Shown here piece by piece: positions 8,587 to 17,120 of a stretch of DNA of 64,000 nt. The notes under the pieces were generated by a model, which did no database searches, was not told where the DNA came from, and worked only from the letters and a program-made list of their open reading frames with translations. Position numbers and translations under genes: made by a program. Numbering within the stretch: position 1 is the first letter of the stretch; every line of letters begins with the position of its first letter. The stretch comes from Streptomyces apocyni (GTDB lineage: Bacteria > Actinomycetota > Actinomycetes > Streptomycetales > Streptomycetaceae): NCBI RefSeq assembly GCF_009739465.1, contig NZ_WHOM01000065.1:370313-434312 (forward strand). The letters run 5' to 3'.

Positions 8587-10364
8587 TAGGTCCGCAGCGC
8601 GCGCCGCAGTCGGCGTCCGACGCACTCGACCGTGAGGCTGACCAGCAGCGATGCCAGCAGGACGCTGGTGACCACGGAGAAGTCGAAGGCCCCGAGGCGT
8701 TCGCTGAGGAGTCGGCCAAGACCCGCCGCGCCGACGACACCGACGATGGCGGTGTCGCGTACGCAGATCTCGAACCGGTAGAGCGTGTACGTGAGCAGAT
8801 GGTTCGCGGACGGCGGTGCCACGGACGCCACGGCCGCGACCACGCGGGGTACGCCGGAGTCGCGCAACGAGTCCCGGGGCCGCAGATCCATCGTCTCCCA
8901 GGCCTCGGCGACCAGCCGGCCGAGAACGCCCCCGGTGTAGAGCCCCAGCGCCAGCGCCCCGGGCAGTACGCCGGGGAAGAGAGCCAGCAGCGCGACCACG
9001 GCCCACACCGTCGGGGGGATCGACCGCAACACCAGGAGCAGCAGCCGGGACACCCACCAGGCGGTCCATCGGCCCCAGGCCGCGGGGCCACGGCGGTCGG
9101 CTCGCGGGCGGCTCGCCCAGGGGCCCACCAGCAGTGTGATCACGACGGCCACCACCATGGCGAGTACGGCCATGGCCAGGGTGTCGAAGGTGGCGTCGGC
9201 CAGCACCCGCATACCGCCGTCGGGGAGTTCGGGCGGCCACATGTCGCCGATCAGTTGAGCGGTGAGCTCGTGGGTGCGGGGCGAGGTGAGCCCGGCCGGG
9301 GAGAGGCCGACCCACCACCAGGCGAGGACGACCGTCGGCAGCACCAGCATCAGGGACCAGCGGGTCGAGCGCGACAGCCCATCGGGCGACCGGCCCTTCG
9401 GCGCCTGCCCCTTTGCCGCCTGCCCCTTTGCCGCCTGCCCCTTTGCCGACTGGCCCGCCTCGCGCGGCCGCTCGTGTCCGACCGACCAGTCGGCGCAGGT
9501 CACCACGGCGACATCGGAGCGGACGCGATTGCTCCACAGCTCGACCACTCCCGCGAGCGCGAGGAGCGTCGCGACCAGCGTCCAGACCTCGCCCCAGTTA
9601 CGGGACTGGAGGCTCACGGTGAGCTCGAATCCCAGGCCGCCGACCCCAGCGACCCCGAGCACGACCGCGGACCGCAGCGCGCACTCGAACCGGTAGAAGG
9701 AGTACGACAGCAGCAGCGGCGCCGTACCCGGCAGCAGGGCGTAGGCCAGGGCGGAGAACGGCCGGGCCCCGGCGGTGCGCAGCGCCCGTAGCGGCGCGTC
9801 CGGCACGCTGTCGAAGGTCTCGCCGAAGACCTGGGCGCTCTGCGCCCCGAACGGCAGGGTGAGCGCCAGGACCGCGACGAGCGGGTCGAGGCCGAGCACG
9901 CTGACGAAGAGCAGCGCCCACACCAACTCGTGAACCGAGCGAACGGCCACCAGCACGCCGCGCAACACCAGCCGCCCCACCCGTACCGGCCAAGGCGGCG
10001 CGTCACCCCACGCCACATCGCTGAGGATCAGCCCGCCGACCAGACCCAGCACCAGCGCCCCGGCCGTCCCGAGGAGGGCCAGCGCGAGCGTCGTCGCCGT
10101 CGCCTCCAGCACCACCTGGAGGAAGTCGGGTTCCAGGGAGGGGCGCAGTACGGTGGCCGCGAGGTCGTCGAGCAGGGCCAGGCCGCCCCAGTTGACCAGA
10201 TCGCTCCCCGCGGGGAGGGCCCGCCGCACGGCCCAGAGCAGCAGGGCGGTCACGGCCACCAGCGCGCTGAGCTTGCGGAGCAGTACCGTCCCTCCGCTGA
10301 CGGCCTTTCGCCCCTGTGTGGACGCGGCCGCCTGGGGCGGCGGGGCGCTGAGTCGGAGCGTCAT
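8586..10364 (-). CDS. PhnE-type ABC transporter permease, two permease domains fused
   Basis: This 592-residue membrane protein contains two complete permease units of the phosphonate-type (PhnE) family, each with a cytoplasmic loop for the ATPase (for example PDAPLRALRTAGARPFSALA in the first and DLRPRDSLRDSGVPRVVAAV in the second). Single-domain PhnE is about 270 residues, so this is a fused dimer. The linker (about residues 300-325) is made of AKGQA repeats from a 15-bp DNA tandem repeat at about 9400-9460. The ATG at 10364 overlaps the ATPase stop (ATGA). It is the last gene of the operon. The substrate is unknown; phosphonate is only one possibility given the neighbours. Confidence 0.88.
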   Translation of the reverse strand: MTLRLSAPPPQAAASTQGRKAVSGGTVLLRKLSALVAVTALLLWAVRRALPAGSDLVNWGGLALLDDLAATVLRPSLEPDFLQVVLEATATTLALALLGTAGALVLGLVGGLILSDVAWGDAPPWPVRVGRLVLRGVLVAVRSVHELVWALLFVSVLGLDPLVAVLALTLPFGAQSAQVFGETFDSVPDAPLRALRTAGARPFSALAYALLPGTAPLLLSYSFYRFECALRSAVVLGVAGVGGLGFELTVSLQSRNWGEVWTLVATLLALAGVVELWSNRVRSDVAVVTCADWSVGHERPREAGQSAKGQAAKGQAAKGQAPKGRSPDGLSRSTRWSLMLVLPTVVLAWWWVGLSPAGLTSPRTHELTAQLIGDMWPPELPDGGMRVLADATFDTLAMAVLAMVVAVVITLLVGPWASRPRADRRGPAAWGRWTAWWVSRLLLLVLRSIPPTVWAVVALLALFPGVLPGALALGLYTGGVLGRLVAEAWETMDLRPRDSLRDSGVPRVVAAVASVAPPSANHLLTYTLYRFEICVRDTAIVGVVGAAGLGRLLSERLGAFDFSVVTSVLLASLLVSLTVECVGRRLRRALRT

Positions 10365-11107
10365 GTGAGCGTGTACAGCTGGTGCAGGGCCGCGTCGCTC
10401 ACGTCGGCGGCCGGGCTGTCGAGGACGATCTCACCGTGGCGCAGGCCCACCACACGCGTGCAGTGCTCGCGGGCGAGCGCGGGCTGATGCAGGCTGACCA
10501 CGAGCGTACGGACGGCCGTTCCGGTGCCGAGCAGGCCGAGGATTCCCGCGGCGCGCACCGGGTCGAGACTGGAGACGGGCTCGTCGGCCACCACCAGGTC
10601 CGGCGACTGCACCAGCAGCCGGGCGATGGCCACCCGCTGCCGCTCGCCGCCCGACAGCCGCTCGGTGCGTTCGTGCAGCGCCCAGCCCAGATCGACGCGG
10701 TCGAGCGCGTCCCGTACCACGTCGAGCGAACGCGGCCAGACCAGCGAGGCCAGCGCGCGGGGCGTGCTCCACTGGCTGAGGCGGCCCGCGTTGACGTTGT
10801 GCAGCACCCGTACCTGCTCGATCAGGGCGAGGTGCTGGCTGACCGAGCCGATGCGCTGCTGGAGCAGCCGCCGCCGTGCGGCCGGCAGCCGTGCCGGGTT
10901 CTCGCCGAAGACCTCCAGGGTGCCCGTGGTCGGCTCCAGTGATCCGTTGAGCAGGGCCAGCAGGGTGCTCTTACCGGCGCCGCTGGTGCCGAGTACCGCT
11001 ACGCGTTCCCCCGCGTGGACGGTGAGGTCCAGCGCGCGCAGCGCCTCGTGCGAGCCGAACCGGTGTCCCGCGCCGCTGAGCCTGAGGACCGGCGTGGCGT
11101 CGGTCAC
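10361..11107 (-). CDS. PhnC-type ABC transporter ATP-binding protein
   Basis: This 248-residue ATPase has Walker A GTSGAGKST, signature LSGGERQRVA and Walker B VVADEP in the right order and spacing. The overall sequence, including FGENPARLPAARRRLLQQRIG, resembles PhnC, the ATPase of phosphonate/phosphite-type importers. The GTG at 11107 overlaps the stop of the binding-protein gene (GTGA), and its own stop overlaps the permease start, so the three transporter genes are translationally coupled. The open frame further upstream is the binding-protein gene in another frame. Confidence 0.9.
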   Translation of the reverse strand: MTDATPVLRLSGAGHRFGSHEALRALDLTVHAGERVAVLGTSGAGKSTLLALLNGSLEPTTGTLEVFGENPARLPAARRRLLQQRIGSVSQHLALIEQVRVLHNVNAGRLSQWSTPRALASLVWPRSLDVVRDALDRVDLGWALHERTERLSGGERQRVAIARLLVQSPDLVVADEPVSSLDPVRAAGILGLLGTGTAVRTLVVSLHQPALAREHCTRVVGLRHGEIVLDSPAADVSDAALHQLYTLT

Positions 11108-12024
11108 CGCAGCAGCCCCAGGTCGCGGGCCACGTCCTCGATCTGGTCGTAGGCCGAATTCCTGGTCCGTACGAACGACTTGGCGCCGAAGAGCTTCAGC
11201 AGCTCGGCGTCCTCGGCGTCGCGGTGGTCGAGCCCCAGGAGCAGGTCCAGCACCTTCTCGCTGGTGCCGTCGCCGAAGGTCTTGTCGAGGTCCGGGCGGG
11301 CAAGCCAGTGGTAGTCGGCGTAGCCGGGGGTGCGCCACAGCACGGCCACCTTGCTCTCGTCGACGTCGCCTGCCGCGACGGTGGACTTCCAGACCTGTTC
11401 GTTGACGGCTCCGGTCTCGAAGCTGCCGCTGGCAACGAGTTCGATGGTGGCGTCGTGCGAGCCGGAGAAGCCCGCTGTGCCGCGCAGCGCGCTCGTCTTG
11501 AGTCCGGCCTGCCGCATGAAGTACTCGGGCATCAGCCGCCCGGAGGTGGACGTTTCGCTGCCGAAGGTGAGGGTGTGCCCCGCGAGGCCGCGCAGCCCGT
11601 CCATCGTCGTGAACGGCCGCAGCCCCGCACTGCTGTGGGCGATGAAGAGACTGCGGAAGTCGGCGTCGATGTCGCGTTGCGCGAGGGCGGTGGAGCCCGG
11701 CCTGCGCTCGCGCGCCTGGACGCCGGTCAGCCCGCCCATCCAGGCCAGGTGTACGTCGCCGATCTCGAAGGCGCGTACTACGGCGGTGTAGTCGGTGACA
11801 GGACGGTAGACCACGTCGAGGCCGGTCGCGTCGGCGAACCGCTTGGCCACGGCGGGGTAGAGCCTGCCCAGCAGCTCCGGGTCCTGGTCGGGGATGGCGG
11901 CGATCCCGAGGGGGCGCGCGTCCGCTCCGGCTCCGCTGCCGCTGCCGCTGCCGCAGGCGCTCAGCAGCAGCGTCGCTCCGGCGCCGAGGAGCAGACCGCG
12001 ACGGCCTATCGGCCTCTGAGGCAT
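11104..12024 (-). CDS. PhnD-type substrate-binding lipoprotein
   Basis: This 306-residue exported binding protein has an N-terminus RRGLLLGAGATLLLSAC, a twin-arginine-like pair followed by a hydrophobic run and a lipobox (LSAC), so it should be a lipid-anchored extracytoplasmic protein. The mature part, starting LGIAAIPDQDPELLGRLYP and with VTDYTAVVRAFEIGDVHLAW, has the fold signature of PhnD family proteins that bind phosphonate, phosphite or similar small oxyanions. The ATG at 12024 has AAGGAA about 7 bases upstream; a GTG two codons earlier overlaps that ribosome binding site and is less likely. It is first of the coupled transporter trio. Confidence 0.88.
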   Translation of the reverse strand: MPQRPIGRRGLLLGAGATLLLSACGSGSGSGAGADARPLGIAAIPDQDPELLGRLYPAVAKRFADATGLDVVYRPVTDYTAVVRAFEIGDVHLAWMGGLTGVQARERRPGSTALAQRDIDADFRSLFIAHSSAGLRPFTTMDGLRGLAGHTLTFGSETSTSGRLMPEYFMRQAGLKTSALRGTAGFSGSHDATIELVASGSFETGAVNEQVWKSTVAAGDVDESKVAVLWRTPGYADYHWLARPDLDKTFGDGTSEKVLDLLLGLDHRDAEDAELLKLFGAKSFVRTRNSAYDQIEDVARDLGLLR

Positions 12025-12042
12025 GCGCACTTCCTTGTCCTG

Positions 12043-12096
12043 AGTGGTTCCGGAGTGGTTCCGGAGTGGTTATCGGGAGGGTGGTTATCGGGAGGG
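12043..12096. repeat. Two adjoining short tandem repeats in the operon spacer
   Basis: The 84-base gap between the DoxX-like gene and the binding-protein gene is filled by GGTTCCGGAGT (two copies plus a partial) followed by GGTTATCGGGAGGG (two copies). It lies just upstream of the ribosome binding site of the binding-protein gene. Confidence 0.85.
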
Positions 12097-12108
12097 CCGG
12101 GATGTCGG

Positions 12109-13023
12109 TCACGCGGCGACGCCCGGCGACGTCCGGCGCCCGGCGTGGGCCATCACCCCGCCGACCAGCGCGACGGACAGCAGGAAGGCCGCCGAGGTCG
12201 CGGAGCCGCCCAGGAGCGGATCGCTGAACCCGATCTGCGCGTACAGCGACACCGCGCCCGCCACACCGACGGCCGCCGCCGCCCAGCCCAGTACGGCGAG
12301 CTGACTTCGGGCGACCACCAGCACCAGGGCACCAACCACGAGCAGCACCAGTCCGCCGACGAGGTTGTACCTGCCGAGGCTGAGCGACCAGTCGGTGGAC
12401 GCCAGGCCGGAACCCAGCCGGGCGAGCGGCTCATCGGCCGACGCCACCACGCTGTAGGCGCCCACGACCACCGCGACCGCTCCCCACACGAGGCCGAGCG
12501 TCCGGGCGGAGCCCACCCGGGCCCGTACCGCGTCGACGGCGAACACCCGCCCGGCCGAGGAGAACAGGATCACCACATGCGCGCCGATCATCAGCCAGTA
12601 CGACCAGGGCCATTCGTTCGGCGCGAACGCCACCGAGAGCCCGATCGCCACGGACTGGGCCACCCCCAGCGCGGCGGCCACCCGCACCCAGGCACCCGTC
12701 ACCAGCAGCACCGCGAGGGCGGTCTCGACCAGCAGCACCAGCCAGCCGAATACCTCGATGTTGGGCAGTACGGCATGCTCCACGACCCAGCTGTACGGCG
12801 GGAACACCGGGTCGCTCACGGCGAAGGACGTGAAGTGGAAGAGCCCCTTGTCGGCGTCTTCGCCGAAGTCCGGTGGCCGCTTCCACACCACGTTGTAGAG
12901 CCACATCAGACCGAGCAGGACGCGCAGGAAGACGGCGGCGTAGGCCTGTTCGCGACGGACCTCGTCGGTCGCGGGGGCCAGCAGCCACCGTACGGGCGCG
13001 AGCAGTGAGCGAGTGTCAGGCAC
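12109..13023 (-). CDS. DoxX/TQO-like integral membrane protein
   Basis: This 304-residue protein is almost entirely hydrophobic, with about seven or eight predicted membrane segments. The early FLRVLLGLMWLYNVVWKRPP and the tryptophan-rich FAPNEWPWSYWLMIGAHVV resemble the DoxX/DoxD family, which includes the small subunit of thiosulfate:quinone oxidoreductase. That resemblance is by eye only. The GTG at 13023 lies 8 bases inside the end of the radical SAM gene, so the two are translationally coupled. No catalytic role can be proved, but a membrane redox partner for the TusA-radical SAM protein is a reasonable inference. Confidence 0.7.
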   Translation of the reverse strand: MPDTRSLLAPVRWLLAPATDEVRREQAYAAVFLRVLLGLMWLYNVVWKRPPDFGEDADKGLFHFTSFAVSDPVFPPYSWVVEHAVLPNIEVFGWLVLLVETALAVLLVTGAWVRVAAALGVAQSVAIGLSVAFAPNEWPWSYWLMIGAHVVILFSSAGRVFAVDAVRARVGSARTLGLVWGAVAVVVGAYSVVASADEPLARLGSGLASTDWSLSLGRYNLVGGLVLLVVGALVLVVARSQLAVLGWAAAAVGVAGAVSLYAQIGFSDPLLGGSATSAAFLLSVALVGGVMAHAGRRTSPGVAA

Positions 13024-14122
13024 AGCGGAACACCTCACGTCCCGATTGGGCGGCGGCGTCCTGGACGGCGAGCGTGTCCCGTACGACGCCGAAGACCTCG
13101 GACAACGGCAGCGGGGCGTCGGCGATCCGCATATGCGGATCGGTGACCGCCACGGGATGCCACCAGGCGCCGTCCGCCGTGAGCGTCGGCTCGGGCTCAA
13201 GACCCTCAAGGGAGACATGTACGCCCTTGTCGGCGAAGCCCTCATGGGCCACCGGCCGGATGATCCGGTCCGGCATCGCGATCCCGGCCGCGTCGAGCCG
13301 GTGGTGCAGCGCTTCGACGCCCTGGGGGTCCTCGTCGTACAGCGTGGCGGCCACCCGTACCCGGAATCCGAGCGAGCGCGCCAGCGTGATGCCGTCGACC
13401 GCCCGATTCCACGAGCCCGCGCCGCGCTGCCGGTCGTGCACCTCGGGGGTGGCCGAGTCGAGGCTGATCTGGAGGACCACATCGCGGTCCAGGTTCTCGA
13501 GGGTCTCCCGGCGGGTGCCCTTGCCGAAGATCATCCCGTTGGTCAGTACGGTGCGCTCCAGACCGTCCGCCGCCGCGATCAGGGCACCGAGCTCGGGGTG
13601 CATAAAGGGCTCACCACCGGTGAAGAGCACCTCCCGCCCGCCCTGGGCCGTGAACTCCCCGAACACCTCGGTGGCGAGGTCCGTGCCAAAGCGCCGGGCG
13701 GCCGCCTTCGGGGACGACTCGGCACAGCAGTAGGCGCACGCCAGGTTGCAGTCGAAGTTCGTGTAGATCCACAGCCGTCGGCCCACCGGCATCCGCTCAC
13801 CCGGAGTGAACACCGTGACCGCCGCAGCGGGCCTGCCCGCCTTGCGTACGGCGAACCACCAGGGCCCGTCGGCCGATTCGGCGACCTCGGTGACGACCTC
13901 ATGCCCGATCAGATCGGCCCAGGCGGGCAGGTCGGTGACGACACTGACCTCCGCGCTGCGGACACCGAGCAGCTGCCCGGCTTCGAGCCGCCGCATCGCG
14001 CGGGTAATCAGCAGCAGCAGACCGCTGCCGCAGTCCATGTCACCGCCGTCGACGAGCGCCCCGACCTCGCCGAGGGGCCCGCCGGGTTGAGGCTTCTGAC
14101 CAGCATGTGCCTGTTCGACCAT
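13016..14122 (-). CDS. TusA-like domain fused to a radical SAM protein
   Basis: This 368-residue protein has an N-terminal domain (about residues 18-95) that follows the TusA/SirA sulfur-carrier pattern: a cysteine (C31) in MDCGSGLLLLITRAMRRLE, then VVTDLPAWADLIGHEVV. The usual CPxP motif is CGSG here. The second domain (about 112-320) is a radical SAM enzyme with C125-x3-C129-x2-C132 (NFDCNLACAYCCAESSP), a GGEP motif and LQISLDSATPEVHD. It heads a five-gene operon with a DoxX-like protein and a PhnCDE-like importer. The product is unknown. A role in sulfur transfer onto, or processing of, an imported compound is inference. The start is the ATG at 14122. Confidence 0.82.
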   Translation of the reverse strand: MVEQAHAGQKPQPGGPLGEVGALVDGGDMDCGSGLLLLITRAMRRLEAGQLLGVRSAEVSVVTDLPAWADLIGHEVVTEVAESADGPWWFAVRKAGRPAAAVTVFTPGERMPVGRRLWIYTNFDCNLACAYCCAESSPKAAARRFGTDLATEVFGEFTAQGGREVLFTGGEPFMHPELGALIAAADGLERTVLTNGMIFGKGTRRETLENLDRDVVLQISLDSATPEVHDRQRGAGSWNRAVDGITLARSLGFRVRVAATLYDEDPQGVEALHHRLDAAGIAMPDRIIRPVAHEGFADKGVHVSLEGLEPEPTLTADGAWWHPVAVTDPHMRIADAPLPLSEVFGVVRDTLAVQDAAAQSGREVFRCA

Positions 14123-14220
14123 GCTGTCACCGTAGTGACGGCGGGCAGGCCCCGCATCGGATCGCTCCTTACGAAACGCTGACGCCAACCCGGACGCCGA
14201 CTCGTCGTACTGCCGGGCCT

Positions 14221-14399
14221 GAGAGCCTGTGTCTGAACCCCCGCCTGCGCCCCGACGCCCGGCACGCACCCTCGCCGCACGGCGCCGCAGGACAGGTGGC
14301 TCCGCCACATGACCTGCGACCCCGCACGCCGAGGGCACGCACCGACCGCCGCTGCGCCCGCGCTCCGCGCGAACGACGGGGGTTCAGACACAGGCTCTC
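14221..14399. mobile_element. MITE-like element with 23-bp inverted ends
   Basis: A perfect 23-bp inverted repeat (GAGAGCCTGTGTCTGAACCC with CCG next) occupies 14221-14243 and 14377-14399 and encloses 133 bp of GC-rich, partly self-complementary sequence including the hairpin GTGGCTCCGCCAC. It fills most of the gap between the radical SAM gene and the divergent methyltransferase. No target duplication is obvious. It could be a non-autonomous insertion or a long structured regulatory element for both promoters. Confidence 0.6.
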
Positions 14400-14423
14400 C
14401 CCACCCGGTCTACGCTCACCACC

Positions 14424-15068
14424 ATGACCCAGCACGGCACATCGCGCCCCGACAACTCAGCGACCCGGACGGAGTACTGGGAAGACGTCCACCACAGCAA
14501 GGACGTCGACGGAGTGTCCTGGTGGCAGTCGGTCCCGGGGCTCTCCCTGGGCCTGGTGGACCAGACAGGACTCGGCTGCGAGGAGCCGATCATCGACGTC
14601 GGCGCCGGGTGGTCCACCCTCGTGGACCACCTGCTCGAACGCGGCTACCGGGACCTGACGGCGGTCGACCTCTCCACCACCGCCCTGGCCACCGTCCGGG
14701 ACCGGCTCGGCCCGGCCGGGGCCGACGTCGTGCTCACCATGGCTGACGTACTCGACCTGCGGATGGGCCGCACGTACGCCCTGTGGCACGACCGCGCGGT
14801 CTACCACTTCCTCACCGAGCCCGAGGAGCGCGCCGACTACCTCGCCTCGCTGGAGCGCTCACTGCGGCCGGGCGGCTGGCTCGTGGTGGCCACCTTCGGC
14901 CCGGACGGCCCCACCACCTGTAGCGGCCTGCCCATCGTCCGCTACACCCACGCCGAACTCGCCGCCCAGTTCCCCGGCTACGAGCTGGTCGACACCGCAG
15001 GCGAGGACCACCTCACGCCGTGGGGCACGTCGCAGCAGTTCACGGCGGTGTTGCTGCGCCGCCGCTGA
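14424..15068 (+). CDS. Class I SAM-dependent methyltransferase
   Basis: This 214-residue protein has the Rossmann methyltransferase layout: motif I IIDVGAGWSTLVDHLLERG with the following acidic residue in DLTAVDLS, then ADVLDLRMGRTYALWHDRAVYHFL and SLRPGGWLVVATFGPDG. The N-terminal TEYWEDVHHSKDVDGVSWWQ is shared by a group of small-molecule methyltransferases. The substrate cannot be told. It is divergent from the radical SAM operon across the inverted-repeat element, so a shared regulatory region is possible. Confidence 0.83.
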   Translation: MTQHGTSRPDNSATRTEYWEDVHHSKDVDGVSWWQSVPGLSLGLVDQTGLGCEEPIIDVGAGWSTLVDHLLERGYRDLTAVDLSTTALATVRDRLGPAGADVVLTMADVLDLRMGRTYALWHDRAVYHFLTEPEERADYLASLERSLRPGGWLVVATFGPDGPTTCSGLPIVRYTHAELAAQFPGYELVDTAGEDHLTPWGTSQQFTAVLLRRR

Positions 15069-15116
15069 GCGGACCCTAGGGGAGGGGGCGGGGGCCAGGA
15101 CCGCTACTCTCCGGAC

Positions 15117-16292
15117 GTGGACGAGCAGGAGAGCCGCCGCGCGGTGCGCCCGGACGTGCGCGGCGCGGTTCGCCCGGACGTGCACGGCGAGGTGCGCCCG
15201 GACGTGCGCGGTGACGTGCACTCAGACGTGCGCTCAGACGTGCGCCGTGACCGGGGCCGTCATGGGCGTGACCTGCGACGTGTGGCTGACGGGGCGCGCC
15301 TGGCCGCACGCGGTCTCGTCTACGTGGTGGTCGGCGGGACCGCGCTGCTGGTGATCGCCACTGTGGCGAGCGTGCTCGGACCGATGTTCGCGTGGGACCT
15401 CTGGGGCCGGTACGGACCGGCGGTGGCGGCGTGGTGGACGGTGTTCACGGCCGTGGTCGTCCAGGGCGTGCCGTTCCTGATGCTCGGCACGCTGGTGTCG
15501 GCGGCGATCGGCGCCTTCGTGCCGGAACAGGTCTTCCGCCGCCTGCTGCCCAGGAACCAGGCGCTGGCCGTGCCCGTCGCGGGTGCGGCCGGTGTCGTCC
15601 TGCCGGGCTGCGAGTGCGCGTCGGTGCCCGTGGCCGACAGCCTGATGCGGCGCGGGGTCGCCCCGGCGGCCGCGCTGGCCTTCCTGCTGTCGGCGCCAGC
15701 CATCAACCCGGTGGTCCTCGTGGCCACGTCCATCGCCTTCCCGGACAGCCCGGAGATGGTCGTCGGCCGCCTCGTCGCCTCGCTGGCCACGGCCGTGGTG
15801 ATGGGCTGGCTGTGGGTCCGCTTCGGCAGCGACAAGTGGCTGCCGCCGCGCGGGCGCCGCCCGGCGGCTCAGACGCCTACGAGCCCCGGGGACCGCTGGG
15901 GGGAGTTCCGCGGCGGCGTGCAACACGACTTCCTGCACGCGGGCGGCTTCCTGGTGGTGGGCTCGGCGGCCGCGGCGACGTTCAACATCGTGGTGCCGGG
16001 TTCGATGCTGGCCGCGTTCACGGAGTCGCCGTGGCTATCGGTGCTGCTGCTCGCTGTGCTCGCGGTGCTGCTGTGCGTGTGTTCGGAGGCCGACGAGTTC
16101 GTGGCGGCCTCCCTGACGGGCTTCTCGCCGACCGCGCGGCTCGCGTTCATGGTCGTAGGCCCGATGGTGGACCTGAAGCTGATCGCGCTTCAGTCGGGCA
16201 CGTTCGGGCGCGCGTTCGCGATCCGCTTCTCGGCGGCCACCTGGGTGGTCGCGGTGGCGAGCAGTGTGCTGGTGGGGTGGTGGCTGCTGTGA
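15117..16292 (+). CDS. Permease of the UPF0718/ArsP (YraQ/YcgR) family
   Basis: This 391-residue membrane protein has about eight to ten hydrophobic segments. The conserved core includes GVPFLMLGTLVSAAIGAFVP, the cysteine pair in VVLPGCECASVPVADSLMRR, SAPAINPVVLVATS and VLLCVCSEADEFVAASL, all typical of this permease family. The first 45 residues are a degenerate RPDVRG-type repeat and are probably not part of the fold. The GTG at 15117 has a weak ribosome binding site but is preceded by a possible -10 (TACTCT), so the message may be leaderless; later in-frame GTGs are alternatives. The stop overlaps the start of the next gene. The transported ion is unknown. Confidence 0.8.
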   Translation: MDEQESRRAVRPDVRGAVRPDVHGEVRPDVRGDVHSDVRSDVRRDRGRHGRDLRRVADGARLAARGLVYVVVGGTALLVIATVASVLGPMFAWDLWGRYGPAVAAWWTVFTAVVVQGVPFLMLGTLVSAAIGAFVPEQVFRRLLPRNQALAVPVAGAAGVVLPGCECASVPVADSLMRRGVAPAAALAFLLSAPAINPVVLVATSIAFPDSPEMVVGRLVASLATAVVMGWLWVRFGSDKWLPPRGRRPAAQTPTSPGDRWGEFRGGVQHDFLHAGGFLVVGSAAAATFNIVVPGSMLAAFTESPWLSVLLLAVLAVLLCVCSEADEFVAASLTGFSPTARLAFMVVGPMVDLKLIALQSGTFGRAFAIRFSAATWVVAVASSVLVGWWLL

Positions 16293-17056
16293 GGCGGAAC
16301 GTCCAGGCGGGCCTGTTGGTCCTGTGCGGGGCCGCGGTGCTGAGGATCTCGCTGTTCAGCGAGGTCTACCTGCGGTACGTGAAGGCGAGCCTGCGCCCGT
16401 ACCTGATCCTGTCGGGCGGCCTGCTGATCACGCTGGGCCTCCTGGGAGCCGTAGCGGCCTGGACCGCGTCCAGAAAGCCACAAGAGACCAAGCACGAACA
16501 CGAACACGAGCACGAGCACGAGCACGAGTCCACCAACCACGGCCACGGCCACGACCACACCAGCGGCCCCCGAGTCGGCTGGCTCCTGGCCATCCCAGCG
16601 GCGGCCCTGCTGCTCTTCCCACCGCCCGCCCTCGGCTCGTACAGCGCCGAACGCGAGGAGGCCGCGCGCATCGCCCAACGAGTCGGCACCTTCGACGCCC
16701 TGCCCGCCGGGGACCCGGTCGACCTCACGCTCAACCAGTTCACCTCCCGTGCCGTATACGACAGCGGCGGGTCGATGACAGGCCGCGCGGTACGCCTGAC
16801 CGGGTTCGTCACCCGCGACCCCGACGGCACCTGGTACGCCACCCGCCTCCAGATCTCCTGCTGCGCGGCCGACTCCCGCCCGATCAAGGTAGCGATCCGC
16901 GACGCCCCCGCCCCGCCACCCGGCACCTGGGTCACCATCACCGGCACCTGGCACCCCAAGGGCACCCCGGGCACGGACGAGGCCTGGCCCCCCACCCTGG
17001 ACGCCACGACGGTGAAGCGCGTACCCCAGCCGGAAAGCCCCTACGAGAACTGGTAG
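16289..17056 (+). CDS. TIGR03943-type membrane protein with a histidine-rich loop
   Basis: This 255-residue protein starts at the GTG at 16289, overlapping the permease stop (GTGA). It has two membrane segments near the N-terminus, then a loop packed with alternating His and Glu (HEHEHEHEHEHE followed by HGHGHDH), a third membrane segment, and an extracytoplasmic domain with VRLTGFVTRDPDGTWYATRL and a CC pair. The partner arrangement (permease plus this protein) matches the known YcgR/YcgQ pairing. The His-rich loop suggests binding of Zn, Ni or Co; this is inference. No Zur-type operator was recognised upstream. Confidence 0.8.
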   Translation: MRRNVQAGLLVLCGAAVLRISLFSEVYLRYVKASLRPYLILSGGLLITLGLLGAVAAWTASRKPQETKHEHEHEHEHEHESTNHGHGHDHTSGPRVGWLLAIPAAALLLFPPPALGSYSAEREEAARIAQRVGTFDALPAGDPVDLTLNQFTSRAVYDSGGSMTGRAVRLTGFVTRDPDGTWYATRLQISCCAADSRPIKVAIRDAPAPPPGTWVTITGTWHPKGTPGTDEAWPPTLDATTVKRVPQPESPYENW

Positions 17057-17120
17057 TTCCTGGACTGCCCGCGGTCCCCGCGATGCGCCACTCAGGAGGC
17101 CGACGCCCGAGCCTCGCGCA

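Noticed and set aside
10361..12024. Naming the transporter genes phnC, phnD, phnE
   Set aside because: There are no C-P lyase or phosphonatase genes nearby, and the operon contains TusA/radical SAM and DoxX-like genes, so the substrate is open.
16491..16560. CACGAGCACGAG repeats as a regulatory repeat
   Set aside because: They simply code the His/Glu loop of the membrane protein.
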